From the NCBI GenBank assembly GCA_002451085.1, contig DKBE01000060.1, positions 19,274 to 31,187 on the forward strand: a stretch of 11,914 nt of DNA, given 5' to 3'. Under the pieces are notes generated by a model, which saw only the letters and a program-made list of their open reading frames with translations, ran no database searches and had not been told where the DNA came from. Positions 6,529 through 11,914 of this stretch are shown one piece after another. The position numbers were made by a program, and so were the translations under genes. The stretch is from Proteobacteria bacterium UBA6908. Its GTDB lineage: Bacteria > Pseudomonadota > Gammaproteobacteria > Acidiferrobacterales > UBA6901. Numbering within the stretch: the stretch's first letter is position 1; the number at the start of each line of letters is the position of its first letter.

Positions 6529-6556
6529 ACCACGGCCGGCCGGCCCCTGTGGTTTT
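6529..6556 (+). terminator. Candidate plus-strand terminator hairpin upstream of the response-regulator gene
   Basis: ACCAC (6529-6533) and GTGGT (6549-6553) flank the self-complementary GGCCGGCCGGCC (6534-6545), giving a compact GC-rich stem with a 3-nt bulge, then TTT. This would suit termination of plus-strand transcripts that passed the MFS stop at 5912. A further inverted repeat follows at 6562-6584 (GATTTCCGG, ATTA, CCGG, T, AAATC). Otherwise the 6441-6629 gap holds no gene I can see. Confidence 0.4.
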
Positions 6557-6608
6557 CCGGTGATTTCCGGATTACCGGTAAATCTCGGCAGATGGTGAAC
6601 CTGAAAGT

Positions 6609-6628
6609 GCGAAAAGCGGGGCTTTCGC
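6609..6628 (-). terminator. Hairpin just after the xth stop codon
   Basis: GCGAAAAGC (6609-6617) and GCTTTCGC (6621-6628) pair with one bulged A and a 3-nt loop. In the minus direction it begins 1 nt after the ExoIII stop codon and is followed by ACTTTC. The stem is good and the T-run weak. Confidence 0.45.
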
Positions 6629-6629
6629 G

Positions 6630-7400
6630 TTACAACGAATATTCGTAATCGATGATTAATGGTGCGTGGTCAGAGAAGCGTTTTTCCTTGTAGATACGCT
6701 CGCGCGTAGCCTTGCGGGCGATGCCGGGGGTCGCAACCTGGTAGTCGATGCGCCAGCCAACGTTCTTGGCCCAGGCCTGACCCCGATTGGACCACCACGT
6801 GTACTGGTCCGGCTTGTCGTTCAGGGTTCGGAACACATCCACCCAGCCGATATCGTCGAACACCTCGGTCAGCCAAGCCCGCTCCTCGGGTAGAAATCCG
6901 GAATTTTTCTGATTGGAGCGCCAGTTCCTGAGATCAATTTCCTTGTGGGCAATATTCCAGTCACCGCACAGGATGTACTCGCGCCCATCCCGGCGCAGAC
7001 GTTTCAGTACTGGCAGGAAATGCTCCATAAAACGAAATTTCGATTCCTGGCGATGCGGACCCGCCGAACCGGATGGCAGGTACAGCGACACGACACTGAG
7101 CTTGCCGAAGTCGGCCTGCAGGTAGCGGCCCTCATCATCGTGTTCCTTCGAGCCGAAGCCGACGTGCACCTTATCCGGCTCTACACGGCTGTACAGTGCC
7201 ACTCCGGCATAGCCCTTTTTCTGCGCACAGTTGAAAAATGCATGCCAGCCGCCGGGACGCATGGCCTCGGTAATCTGGTCTTCCTGGGCCTTCACTTCCT
7301 GCAGGCAGATCACATCGGCCTGCTGATGCTTGAGCCAGTCAAACACACCCTTGCTGGTGGCCGAGCGGATACCGTTGACGTTCAGCGAGACAACACGCAC
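6630..7400 (-). CDS. xthA: Exodeoxyribonuclease III (AP endonuclease)
   Basis: A 256-residue member of the exonuclease III / AP endonuclease family, which cuts DNA 5' of abasic sites in base-excision repair and degrades 3' ends. All catalytic residues are recognisable: N7 (SLNVNG), E35 (LQEVK), Y107 (SLYLPSG), D147 and N149 (GDWNI), D219 (WRIDY), and D244 with H245 (FSDHAP). The start chosen is GTG at 7398-7400, giving [10 protein letters not shown]. This matches the family N-terminus (E. coli MKFVSFNING) and standard length. The same frame stays open upstream to 7502, but that 34-codon stretch is unlike the family and runs into the divergent pyrE control region. The ribosome site is weak. 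The gene is transcribed divergently from pyrE. Confidence 0.95.
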   Translation of the reverse strand: MRVVSLNVNGIRSATSKGVFDWLKHQQADVICLQEVKAQEDQITEAMRPGGWHAFFNCAQKKGYAGVALYSRVEPDKVHVGFGSKEHDDEGRYLQADFGKLSVVSLYLPSGSAGPHRQESKFRFMEHFLPVLKRLRRDGREYILCGDWNIAHKEIDLRNWRSNQKNSGFLPEERAWLTEVFDDIGWVDVFRTLNDKPDQYTWWSNRGQAWAKNVGWRIDYQVATPGIARKATRERIYKEKRFSDHAPLIIDYEYSL

Positions 7401-7430
7401 GGCGCAATCCCGGGAGGAGAGATGCAGCCA

Positions 7431-7516
7431 AAGGTACGAGGGAACAGATTGGTACGCAAGCCTTGTGCACGGTGAACCGTGACACCTTGTACCGCGGCCC
7501 ACGACTCTTGTACCTT
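7431..7516. promoter_or_regulatory. Symmetric GGTAC/GTACC array with central dyad between xthA and pyrE
   Basis: The 122-bp divergent gap contains GGTAC at 7433-7437 and 7451-7455, and GTACC at 7489-7493 and 7510-7514. Left copies face one way, right copies the other. Near the centre is the perfect dyad CACGGTgaACCGTG (7468-7481). Extended forms are GGTACGAGG, GGTACGCAAG and, on minus, GGTACAAGG and GGTACAAGAG. The end copies make the 7-bp inverted pair AAGGTAC/GTACCTT. This suggests operator sites for a dimeric regulator acting on one or both genes. No regulator can be named and no clear promoter is seen. Confidence 0.4.
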
Positions 7517-7522
7517 GTGCGC

Positions 7523-8173
7523 ATGAAAGACTACCAGCGCGATTTTCTCGACTTTGCCATAGCCTGCGAGGCCTTGCGCTTCGGCGAGTTCACCCTGAAG
7601 AGCGGACGCGTCAGTCCGTACTTTTTCAACACCGGCCTGTTCAATACCGGCGCCAAGCTGGCGCGCCTGGCCAAATTCTATGCTCAGGCGATCGTCGAGT
7701 CTGGGCGGCCATTCGACATGCTGTACGGACCGGCCTACAAGGGCATTCCGCTGGCGGCGGCCACCGTGGTGCAGCTTGCCGAGCATTTTGCTCGCGATGT
7801 GCCCTATGCCTTCAATCGCAAAGAGGCAAAAAAACACGGCGAGGGCGGAGTAATCGTCGGCCACCCGATTGGTGGCCGGGTATTGATCATCGATGACGTC
7901 ATTTCGGCCGGGACGTCGGTGCGCGAGTCGGTCGAGATCATCCGCGCGCTGGGCGCCAGTCCAGCCGGTGTCGCCATTGCCGTCGATCGTCAGGAACGGG
8001 GGGTAGGCAGCCGCTCGGCCGTGCAGGAGGTGGAACAGGCCTTCGGCCTGCAGGTCATCAGTATTGCCAATCTCGATACCCTGCTGCAGTACCTGCATGC
8101 CCGGGGGGATGGCGCACGCGAGCATTTCAACGCCATCAGCGCCTACCGTCAGCTATATGGTTGTGCTGTGTAA
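7523..8173 (+). CDS. pyrE: Orotate phosphoribosyltransferase
   Basis: A 216-residue enzyme that joins orotate and PRPP to give orotidine 5'-monophosphate, the fifth step of pyrimidine synthesis; it acts as a cytoplasmic dimer. [13 protein letters not shown] matches the gammaproteobacterial PyrE N-terminus and fixes the start at 7523. The frame is open 20 codons further upstream, but that extension is not family-like. [16 protein letters not shown] (21-36) and [10 protein letters not shown] (69-78) form the orotate and phosphate sites. [11 protein letters not shown] (99-109) is the flexible catalytic loop. [13 protein letters not shown] (120-132) is the PRPP-binding motif with D124 and D125. 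No Shine-Dalgarno is evident. The xthA-pyrE arrangement is divergent, and the 3' end converges on the bactofilin gene 27 nt away. Confidence 0.97.
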   Translation: MKDYQRDFLDFAIACEALRFGEFTLKSGRVSPYFFNTGLFNTGAKLARLAKFYAQAIVESGRPFDMLYGPAYKGIPLAAATVVQLAEHFARDVPYAFNRKEAKKHGEGGVIVGHPIGGRVLIIDDVISAGTSVRESVEIIRALGASPAGVAIAVDRQERGVGSRSAVQEVEQAFGLQVISIANLDTLLQYLHARGDGAREHFNAISAYRQLYGCAV

Positions 8174-8175
8174 CA

Positions 8176-8192
8176 GCCGCGATTGGAGCGGC
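8176..8192. terminator. Short hairpin between convergent pyrE and bactofilin genes
   Basis: GCCGC (8176-8180) and GCGGC (8188-8192) form a 5-bp GC stem with a 7-nt loop inside the 27-bp convergent gap. Neither side has a T-run, so intrinsic termination is doubtful. Confidence 0.25.
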
Positions 8193-8200
8193 GGACCAGC

Positions 8201-8581
8201 CTAGTGGTGACGACGCTCGGTGTAGCGGGTCAGCAGGCTGTCCGGACTGATATTTCCCTTCACCACCGCACCCTCGGCGATGGCAATCAGCGGACTGGAC
8301 AGATTGCCCGTAATGCGAGCGCTCGGGCGCACTTCAAGCTTGAAACGCGCATGCACATTCCCCTCGACCTGCCCCTTGATGATGACGGTGTCGGCGACAA
8401 TGTTGCCCACCCACTGGCAATCGGGGCCAATCAGCAGCGCCCCGTCGATATCACTGTCGCCCTGCACCCGGCCATGGACGACATAGTTATCCGGTCCGAC
8501 GAGCGTGCCGACATGCTCCACCTCGTGCCCGAGGATGGTGGGAAGTTTCGAGAGTTGATCGAGGCTGCGACGTCTGGACAT
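8201..8581 (-). CDS. Bactofilin (polymer-forming cytoskeletal protein)
   Basis: A 126-residue protein of the bactofilin family (DUF583). It consists almost wholly of the short repeating pattern of a right-handed beta-helix: VHGRVQGDSDIDGALLIGPD, then VGNIVADTVIIKGQVEGNVH, ARITGNLSSPLIAIAEG and VVKGNISP. Short charged, flexible tails at both ends (MSRRRSLDQLSK and LTRYTERRHH) are typical. Bactofilins polymerise without nucleotide into filaments that scaffold cell-wall or polar proteins; the specific role here cannot be told. The ATG at 8579-8581 has AAAGGA about 3 nt upstream. The length is normal for the family. It is convergent with pyrE and separated from the TSUP gene by a repeat-rich 132-bp gap. 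No M23 peptidase partner gene is adjacent. Confidence 0.9.
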   Translation of the reverse strand: MSRRRSLDQLSKLPTILGHEVEHVGTLVGPDNYVVHGRVQGDSDIDGALLIGPDCQWVGNIVADTVIIKGQVEGNVHARFKLEVRPSARITGNLSSPLIAIAEGAVVKGNISPDSLLTRYTERRHH

Positions 8582-8608
8582 GAATCCTTTCCCGCTCGGT
8601 TCACAGCA

Positions 8609-8698
8609 AGGACCACATCGTCCTGTGCGCCATGTGGCTGACCGGATTGTTTCCTTCCTGCCGGAGCAGGATACCGTATCACGCGCTGCTACGGTAGC
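8609..8698. repeat. Cluster of short palindromes upstream of the bactofilin gene
   Basis: The gap between the TSUP stop and the bactofilin start contains several exact inverted repeats. These are AGGAC/GTCCT (8609-8624), CCACAT/ATGTGG (8613-8637, overlapping and thus mutually exclusive), CCTGC-CGGA-GCAGG (8657-8670), GATACCGTATC (8670-8680) and GCTACGGTAGC (8688-8698). The last two share the pattern GnTACsGTAnC and start 18 bp apart. They may be operator sites for the bactofilin gene or an mRNA end structure for the TSUP gene. Confidence 0.4.
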
Positions 8699-8713
8699 GA
8701 TGTCCCGGCGGCA

Positions 8714-9466
8714 TCAATAAATAAGTTTAAACCCGACCAGCACGGTGACGAGCTCAAATGCCCGCTTGATCCAGAGATTCCCCTTGGCGATTGCCCAATG
8801 GGCGCCGAGATAACCGCCCACGAGCGACCCAAGCAGCAGTGCCGGCAGCCACGACCAGCGGATTTCGCCCAGCAGACCCAGGGTGATGGCGCCAGTACCG
8901 TTCCAGAACAACCCAACCAGCACGAGCGTATACGCCACCGCCCGGCGGTAATCCAGCCCGAACCAGCGCACCAGCCAGATGGTACAGAACAATCCGGTAC
9001 CGGATGTCAGCGAACCATTGAGAAATCCGATCACGAACAACCCGGCCCCGCCCCACCATAGTCCGCGACGATCGCGATTGCGCGGTGAGTGCATCTGTCC
9101 AAGCTGGCGATTGAAAAAGGAATAGAGCCCCAGGCCGATGGTGAACACCCCAAGCAGTATCTGCGCCAGCCGGCTCGGTACCGCCAGGATCACCGCCGCA
9201 CCAAACACCACCCCCGGCAGACCAGTAGCGAGTATGAATCCCGAGAAGCGCGCCTCCAGCGACTTTTCCCGCAGGTGTCGCAGGGTCGCGCCGACCCCGA
9301 GCGCTACGCTCGCCACCTTGTGTGTCGCCAATGCCACGCCGAAGGGCAAACCGAGAAAGATCAACGCCGGAAGCTGTAATAACCCGGCGCCGCCGCCGGC
9401 AAAGGCCGAGAAAACATTGGCCACGAGCGAAATCAGAAACAACAACAGCTGATCGAGCAGAATCAC
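8714..9466 (-). CDS. TauE/SafE (TSUP) family membrane permease
   Basis: A 250-residue integral membrane protein with about seven or eight hydrophobic segments. It carries the duplicated glycine-rich signature of the TSUP family: AFAGGGAGLLQLP (21-33) in the first half and GSLTSGTGLF (151-160) in the second. Members move organosulfonates, sulfite, sulfoacetate or related anions, usually outward. Substrate cannot be read from sequence. The nearby sat gene and the moaDE pair make a sulfur-oxyanion substrate plausible, but this is inference. The start is GTG at 9464-9466; no ATG lies between it and the in-frame stop upstream. It is divergent from the DUF4124-like gene across a 105-bp gap. Length is usual for the family. 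Confidence 0.88.
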   Translation of the reverse strand: MILLDQLLLFLISLVANVFSAFAGGGAGLLQLPALIFLGLPFGVALATHKVASVALGVGATLRHLREKSLEARFSGFILATGLPGVVFGAAVILAVPSRLAQILLGVFTIGLGLYSFFNRQLGQMHSPRNRDRRGLWWGGAGLFVIGFLNGSLTSGTGLFCTIWLVRWFGLDYRRAVAYTLVLVGLFWNGTGAITLGLLGEIRWSWLPALLLGSLVGGYLGAHWAIAKGNLWIKRAFELVTVLVGFKLIY

Positions 9467-9512
9467 CCGGATACCGCTCGACGCAGAGAAGCAGTCCGGA
9501 CGTCACACCGGG

Positions 9513-9542
9513 TTGACAGGTTGGCGATCGACGCCCAATCTT
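9513..9542 (+). promoter_or_regulatory. Candidate promoter of the DUF4124-like gene
   Basis: A consensus TTGACA lies at 9513-9518. Eighteen nt further is AATCTT (9537-9542), a weak -10 with three matches. A start near 9549 would leave about 23 nt before the ATG at 9572. Confidence 0.35.
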
Positions 9543-9571
9543 GAGAAGTCACTTTTATTCGGACTGTCATC

Positions 9572-10255
9572 ATGAAACATCACCCTATCACACTCCCAAT
9601 GCTCGTCATCTCGCTCGTAATCGGCGTGTCGGCGTTTGCGGCCGACGACAAAAAGGGCCCGCGCATCAAGAAATGCCAGGATGCCGCCGGGAAATGGCAT
9701 TACGGCGACCAGGCCGACGAACAATGCGCACAATCCAAGGTTATCGAGCTCGACCGGCAAGGGGTGAAGCGCAAGGAAATTGCCGCTCCCCTCACCGAAG
9801 CAGAACTCAAGGCGCACGCCGAGAAGCAGGCGGAGGAGGAAAAGGCGAAGAAACTGGCCGCCGAACAAAGGCGCCAAGACGAGATCATGCTCGCCACCTA
9901 TGCCGTGGAGGCCGACATCACGCTGACCCGCGACCGGAAACTCGCGGATGTCGATACCCAGATCCGCTCCAGCGAACAAACGCTCAAGTCACTGCAAAAC
10001 TCGCTCAAGCGCTTGCAAACCCAGGCCGCCGAGGAACAGCGCGGTGGCAAGCCGGTATCCGCCCAGACCACCAAGACCATTGCCAACAACGAAGCACAAA
10101 TTGCCAAACATGAATCACTGATCAAGAAAATGCAGAAAGACAAGGAGGCGATCCGAGTCCAATATGATGCCGAGGTGATTCGGTTTCGCGAACTGAAAAG
10201 CAAGCAAGTCGCGGCACCGGCGGCGGCTTCCGGCACCGCACCGGCCAAACGCTGA
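9572..10255 (+). CDS. Exported DUF4124-like coiled-coil protein, function unknown
   Basis: A 227-residue protein with a typical Sec signal peptide: MKHH, a hydrophobic core at about 8-20, and likely cleavage after AFA (residue 23). Directly after it lies KCQDAAGKWHYGDQADEQC (34-52), which resembles DUF4124, a small domain common in periplasmic proteins of beta- and gammaproteobacteria. The two cysteines, C35 and C52, could form a disulfide. The remainder (about 76-210) is very rich in Lys, Glu, Gln and Ala with long heptad-like stretches (AEEEKAKKLAAEQRRQDE, IKKMQKDKEAIRVQYDAE), indicating an extended coiled coil. The tail is a low-complexity Ala/Pro/Lys stretch. It is probably periplasmic; no partner can be inferred. 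No clear ribosome site is seen. It converges on moaE with 12 nt between stops. Confidence 0.8.
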   Translation: MKHHPITLPMLVISLVIGVSAFAADDKKGPRIKKCQDAAGKWHYGDQADEQCAQSKVIELDRQGVKRKEIAAPLTEAELKAHAEKQAEEEKAKKLAAEQRRQDEIMLATYAVEADITLTRDRKLADVDTQIRSSEQTLKSLQNSLKRLQTQAAEEQRGGKPVSAQTTKTIANNEAQIAKHESLIKKMQKDKEAIRVQYDAEVIRFRELKSKQVAAPAAASGTAPAKR

Positions 10256-10267
10256 ATCAACAGATTC

Positions 10268-10699
10268 TTACCCGGGTTGCACCCAGCGGTTTCCGGCCGG
10301 GGTCTGCTCCTGTTTCCAGAATGGCGCGCGGGTTTTGAGCTCATCGATCAGATACCGGGTCGCGGCAAACGCCGCGTCGCGATGCGCCGACCAGGCGGCC
10401 ACCAGCACAATCGGGTCGTCCGGCTGCAACGACCCGAAACGATGAAGGATCAGGGTATCGAGCAATTCCCAGCGTGTGCATGCTTCGATGGAAATTTTCT
10501 CCAGATAGGCTTCGGTCATCCCTGAGTAATGTTCCAGTCGCATTGCGGTCACGGGTGTCCCGTGGCTGAAATCGCGCATACGCCCAACGAACACCACCGC
10601 CGCCCCGGCCTGGCCGGCCAGCCGCTCGACTTGCGCTGTCTCATGCGCGGCCAGCTCACGCCACGGGTCGAAAACGTCCTGCTGGACCCGAACCGTCAT
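10268..10699 (-). CDS. moaE: Molybdopterin synthase catalytic subunit MoaE
   Basis: This 143-residue protein is the large subunit of molybdopterin synthase, which inserts two sulfurs from thiocarboxylated MoaD into cyclic pyranopterin monophosphate. Family motifs are AGAAVVFVGRMRDF (31-44, with R40), LEHYSGMTEAYLEKI (55-69), HRFGSLQPDDPIVLVAAWSAHRDAAF (with R107) and the active-site segment ELKTRAPFWKQE (120-131, K122 and K129, matching the essential lysines of E. coli MoaE). The start is taken as ATG at 10697-10699, whose A is shared with the moaD TGA (TGATG junction). A TTG one codon earlier is possible. A run of six G just upstream, inside the moaD end, can serve as ribosome site. Length is normal. 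Confidence 0.95.
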   Translation of the reverse strand: MTVRVQQDVFDPWRELAAHETAQVERLAGQAGAAVVFVGRMRDFSHGTPVTAMRLEHYSGMTEAYLEKISIEACTRWELLDTLILHRFGSLQPDDPIVLVAAWSAHRDAAFAATRYLIDELKTRAPFWKQEQTPAGNRWVQPG

Positions 10700-10932
10700 C
10701 AACCCCCCGTGACTGGTGGAAAGAATGCCAGCTCATCCCCGGGATGCACGAGGGTCTGCGGGCTGGCGTAAATCTGGTTGATGGCCACCAGAGTATTGGA
10801 GGGCAACAACCCCCCCGCCGCCTGCTGCCAAATGTCCCCAGCCGAAGTCGGACTCGACAGTTCGATGCGCTCATTGGCGCGGCCGAGCTGTTCGCGGATG
10901 CTGGCAAAATACCGTATGGTGACGGTCGACAT
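10699..10932 (-). CDS. moaD: Molybdopterin synthase sulfur-carrier subunit MoaD
   Basis: A 77-residue ubiquitin-fold protein starting MSTVTIRYFASIREQLG and ending FFPPVTGG. The C-terminal Gly-Gly is adenylylated and converted to a thiocarboxylate that donates sulfur in the MoaE active site. The fold-typical ending PGDELAFFPPVTGG identifies MoaD rather than ThiS. The ATG at 10930-10932 has AGGA about 6 nt upstream. moaD and moaE share one base and are surely cotranslated. No moaA, moaB or moaC lies in this window, so the pterin-forming steps are encoded elsewhere. An AT-rich TTATAT lies about 15 nt before the start codon on minus and could be a -10, but no convincing -35 goes with it. Confidence 0.93.
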   Translation of the reverse strand: MSTVTIRYFASIREQLGRANERIELSSPTSAGDIWQQAAGGLLPSNTLVAINQIYASPQTLVHPGDELAFFPPVTGG

Positions 10933-10968
10933 GTTAATCCTGATATAAATGGTCGGGATTGATCGTGG

Positions 10969-10997
10969 CTTACCCCAGCCGGAAAATGCGCTAGAAT
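10969..10997 (+). promoter_or_regulatory. Candidate promoter of sat with a long leader
   Basis: CTTACC (10969-10974, three matches to TTGACA) and TAGAAT (10992-10997, five matches to TATAAT) are 17 nt apart. Transcription would start near 11003-11005, leaving a leader of about 265 nt before sat. A second, weaker -10 (TATACA, 11142-11147) lies downstream without a good -35. Confidence 0.42.
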
Positions 10998-11004
10998 CCC
11001 GCGT

Positions 11005-11236
11005 CTGGCAAGAACCGGGGCAACCCGGCCCCCAGTAGTCATGATTTCCTGACTGTTTTACCCAAAAATAATCAAAACAATAAATAAATCGCTCTTATGT
11101 GCGACCGCAGGAATATTAATTAGTTTTGCCCGGTGTTCCGCTATACAGTCTGCCGTTGTTTCGCTTCCGGATCTTCGGCTGAACCCCTGGCTGGACCACC
11201 AAGCGACACCTCGTTTTCGGGAGGGTGGATACACCC
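11005..11236 (+). ncRNA. Structured leader RNA of sat, possible riboswitch, attenuator or small RNA
   Basis: Directly after the candidate start, CTGG (11005-11008) pairs with CCAG (11032-11035) and encloses CCGGG-GCAA-CCCGG (11015-11028), a perfect stem capped by a GNRA tetraloop. Next comes AGTCA (11037-11041) with TGACT (11050-11054), followed by GTTTTA, which resembles a weak terminator. CAGT (11033-11036) could alternatively pair with ACTG (11052-11055), competing with the first stem. An AT-rich stretch (about 11056-11125) follows. Then comes the hairpin GGGTG-GATA-CACCC (11223-11236) near the ribosome site. I do not recognise a known riboswitch class. No credible gene lies in 10933-11269. 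Confidence 0.35.
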
Positions 11237-11269
11237 GTCACTATGGCTGTTACTAAGGAAATTCGAACA

Positions 11270-11914
11270 ATGAGCAAACTGGTCAATCCCCACGGTGGTG
11301 GTGAGCTGAAGCCCCTGCTGCTGGAAGGTAGCGCGCTGACGAATGAAAAAAAGCGCTCGGCCACACTCACGCAGATCAAGTTGTCGTCGCGCGAAGTTGG
11401 CGACGTGATCATGATGGGCATCGGCGGCTTCACTCCGCTCACCGGCTTCATGACCCGCGCCGACTGGGAAGGTGTGTGCGACGGCATGAAGATGGCCAAC
11501 GGATTGTTCTGGCCGATTCCGATCACCCTGTCCACCGATAAGGTCACTGCCGACAACATTAAGGAAGGCCAGGAAATCGCGCTCTCCGATCGCGACACCG
11601 GCGAGATCATGGCCACCATGAAGGTGACCGAGAAGTACACGATCGACAAGGCGCACGAGTGCATGATGGTCTACAAGACCGCCGAACTCGATCACCCCGG
11701 CGTCAAAATGGTGATGGATCAGGGCGAAGTGAACCTGGCCGGCCCGGTGAAGGTGCTGTCCACCGGCTCGTTTAAGGAAGAATACGGTGACCAGTTCATG
11801 ACGCCGGCCGAAACCCGCGCCATGTTCGAAAAGCTGGGCTGGTCCAAGATCGCTGCCTTCCAGACGCGCAACCCGATGCACCGCAGCCATGAGTACCTGG
11901 CCAAGATCGCCATC
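11270..11914 (+). CDS. sat: Sulfate adenylyltransferase (ATP sulfurylase), N-terminal 215 residues
   Basis: The gene runs off the right edge. The protein begins [20 protein letters not shown] and has [12 protein letters not shown] (50-61), a hallmark of Sat. The nucleotide-binding motifs QTRNP (198-202) and HRSH (204-207, the HxxH motif) lie near the end of the window. This is the single-chain Sat type, not CysD/CysN. In sulfur oxidisers it runs as APS plus pyrophosphate to ATP plus sulfate, a substrate-level phosphorylation step after APS reductase; in other bacteria it activates sulfate. Direction here is inferred from similarity to Sat of sulfur-oxidising proteobacteria. The ATG at 11270 has AAGGAA 9 nt upstream. 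An in-frame ATG at 11243 would add nine residues but lacks a well-spaced ribosome site. The downstream partner genes (for example aprBA) are outside the window. Confidence 0.95.
   Translation, partial: MSKLVNPHGGGELKPLLLEGSALTNEKKRSATLTQIKLSSREVGDVIMMGIGGFTPLTGFMTRADWEGVCDGMKMANGLFWPIPITLSTDKVTADNIKEGQEIALSDRDTGEIMATMKVTEKYTIDKAHECMMVYKTAELDHPGVKMVMDQGEVNLAGPVKVLSTGSFKEEYGDQFMTPAETRAMFEKLGWSKIAAFQTRNPMHRSHEYLAKIAI

Noticed and set aside
7401..7502. A 34-codon upstream extension of the ExoIII frame, and the 20-codon upstream extension of pyrE (7463-7522)
   Set aside because: The two extensions overlap each other on opposite strands and lack family similarity. GTG 7400 and ATG 7523 give standard lengths and N-termini.
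8754..9506. A 250-codon minus-strand frame overlapping the TSUP gene in another register
   Set aside because: The TSUP frame has clear duplicated family signatures and membrane segments. The alternative is Gly/Arg-rich with no such pattern.
10254..10267. GAATC-AACA-GATTC inverted repeat between the DUF4124-like gene and moaE
   Set aside because: Only five AT-leaning base pairs overlapping a stop codon; too weak to call a bidirectional terminator.
10909..10917. ATACCGTAT palindrome resembling the repeats upstream of the bactofilin gene
   Set aside because: It lies inside the moaD coding sequence at the conserved IRYFA segment and is explained by codon choice.
11098..11124. An 8-codon ORF (MCDRRNIN) in the sat leader as an attenuation peptide
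   Set aside because: It has no ribosome site, no run of a regulatory amino acid, and ends far from sat; chance occurrence is likely.
11141..11890. A 249-codon minus-strand frame opposite sat
   Set aside because: It is an antisense shadow of a highly conserved enzyme; no ribosome site or domain supports it.

Overview
This looks like about 12 kb of chromosome from a high-GC gammaproteobacterium, probably a chemolithotrophic sulfur oxidiser. The pilT / proC-yggT-yggU neighbourhood and the PyrE, ExoIII, PilH-type and AmpG-type proteins are gammaproteobacterial in character. The window ends in a sat gene (ATP sulfurylase) of the prokaryotic type that sulfur oxidisers use to turn APS into sulfate and ATP. 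A TSUP-family exporter and the molybdopterin synthase genes moaD/moaE lie close by. No transposase, tRNA, rRNA or CRISPR array is visible. Species cannot be fixed from the sequence alone.

Layout, left to right. (1) 1-389, minus: N-terminal part of PilT, cut by the window edge just before its Walker A motif. (2) 600-2332, plus: compact proC-yggT-yggU run. The yggS gene that usually sits between pilT and proC is missing here. (3) 2423-4354, plus: a 643-residue dynamin-like GTPase preceded by a hairpin and a possible 22-codon leader ORF. (4) 4431-5912, plus: AmpG-like MFS transporter, convergent at 9 nt with (5) 5922-6440, minus: a single-domain PilH-like response regulator. (6) 6630-7400, minus: exodeoxyribonuclease III, divergent from (7) 7523-8173, plus: pyrE. 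The 122-bp gap between them holds a symmetric array of GGTAC/GTACC elements around a dyad. (8) 8201-8581, minus: bactofilin. (9) 8714-9466, minus: TauE/SafE (TSUP) permease, divergent from (10) 9572-10255, plus: exported DUF4124-like coiled-coil protein. (11) 10268-10932, minus: moaD-moaE with a TGATG junction. (12) 11270-11914, plus: sat, running off the window and preceded by a 337-bp non-coding leader with a candidate promoter and riboswitch-like hairpins.

Most genes are housekeeping: proline, pyrimidine and molybdenum-cofactor synthesis and DNA repair. Twitching motility (pilT and the PilH-like regulator) and sulfur metabolism (sat, perhaps TSUP, with moaDE supplying cofactor) give the region its flavour. 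The least explained items are the dynamin-like GTPase with its leader arrangement, the sat leader RNA, the xth/pyrE operator-like array, and similar GC-rich hairpins in the leaders of the two motility-type genes. All structural RNA and operator calls come from reading by eye, without folding or searches.
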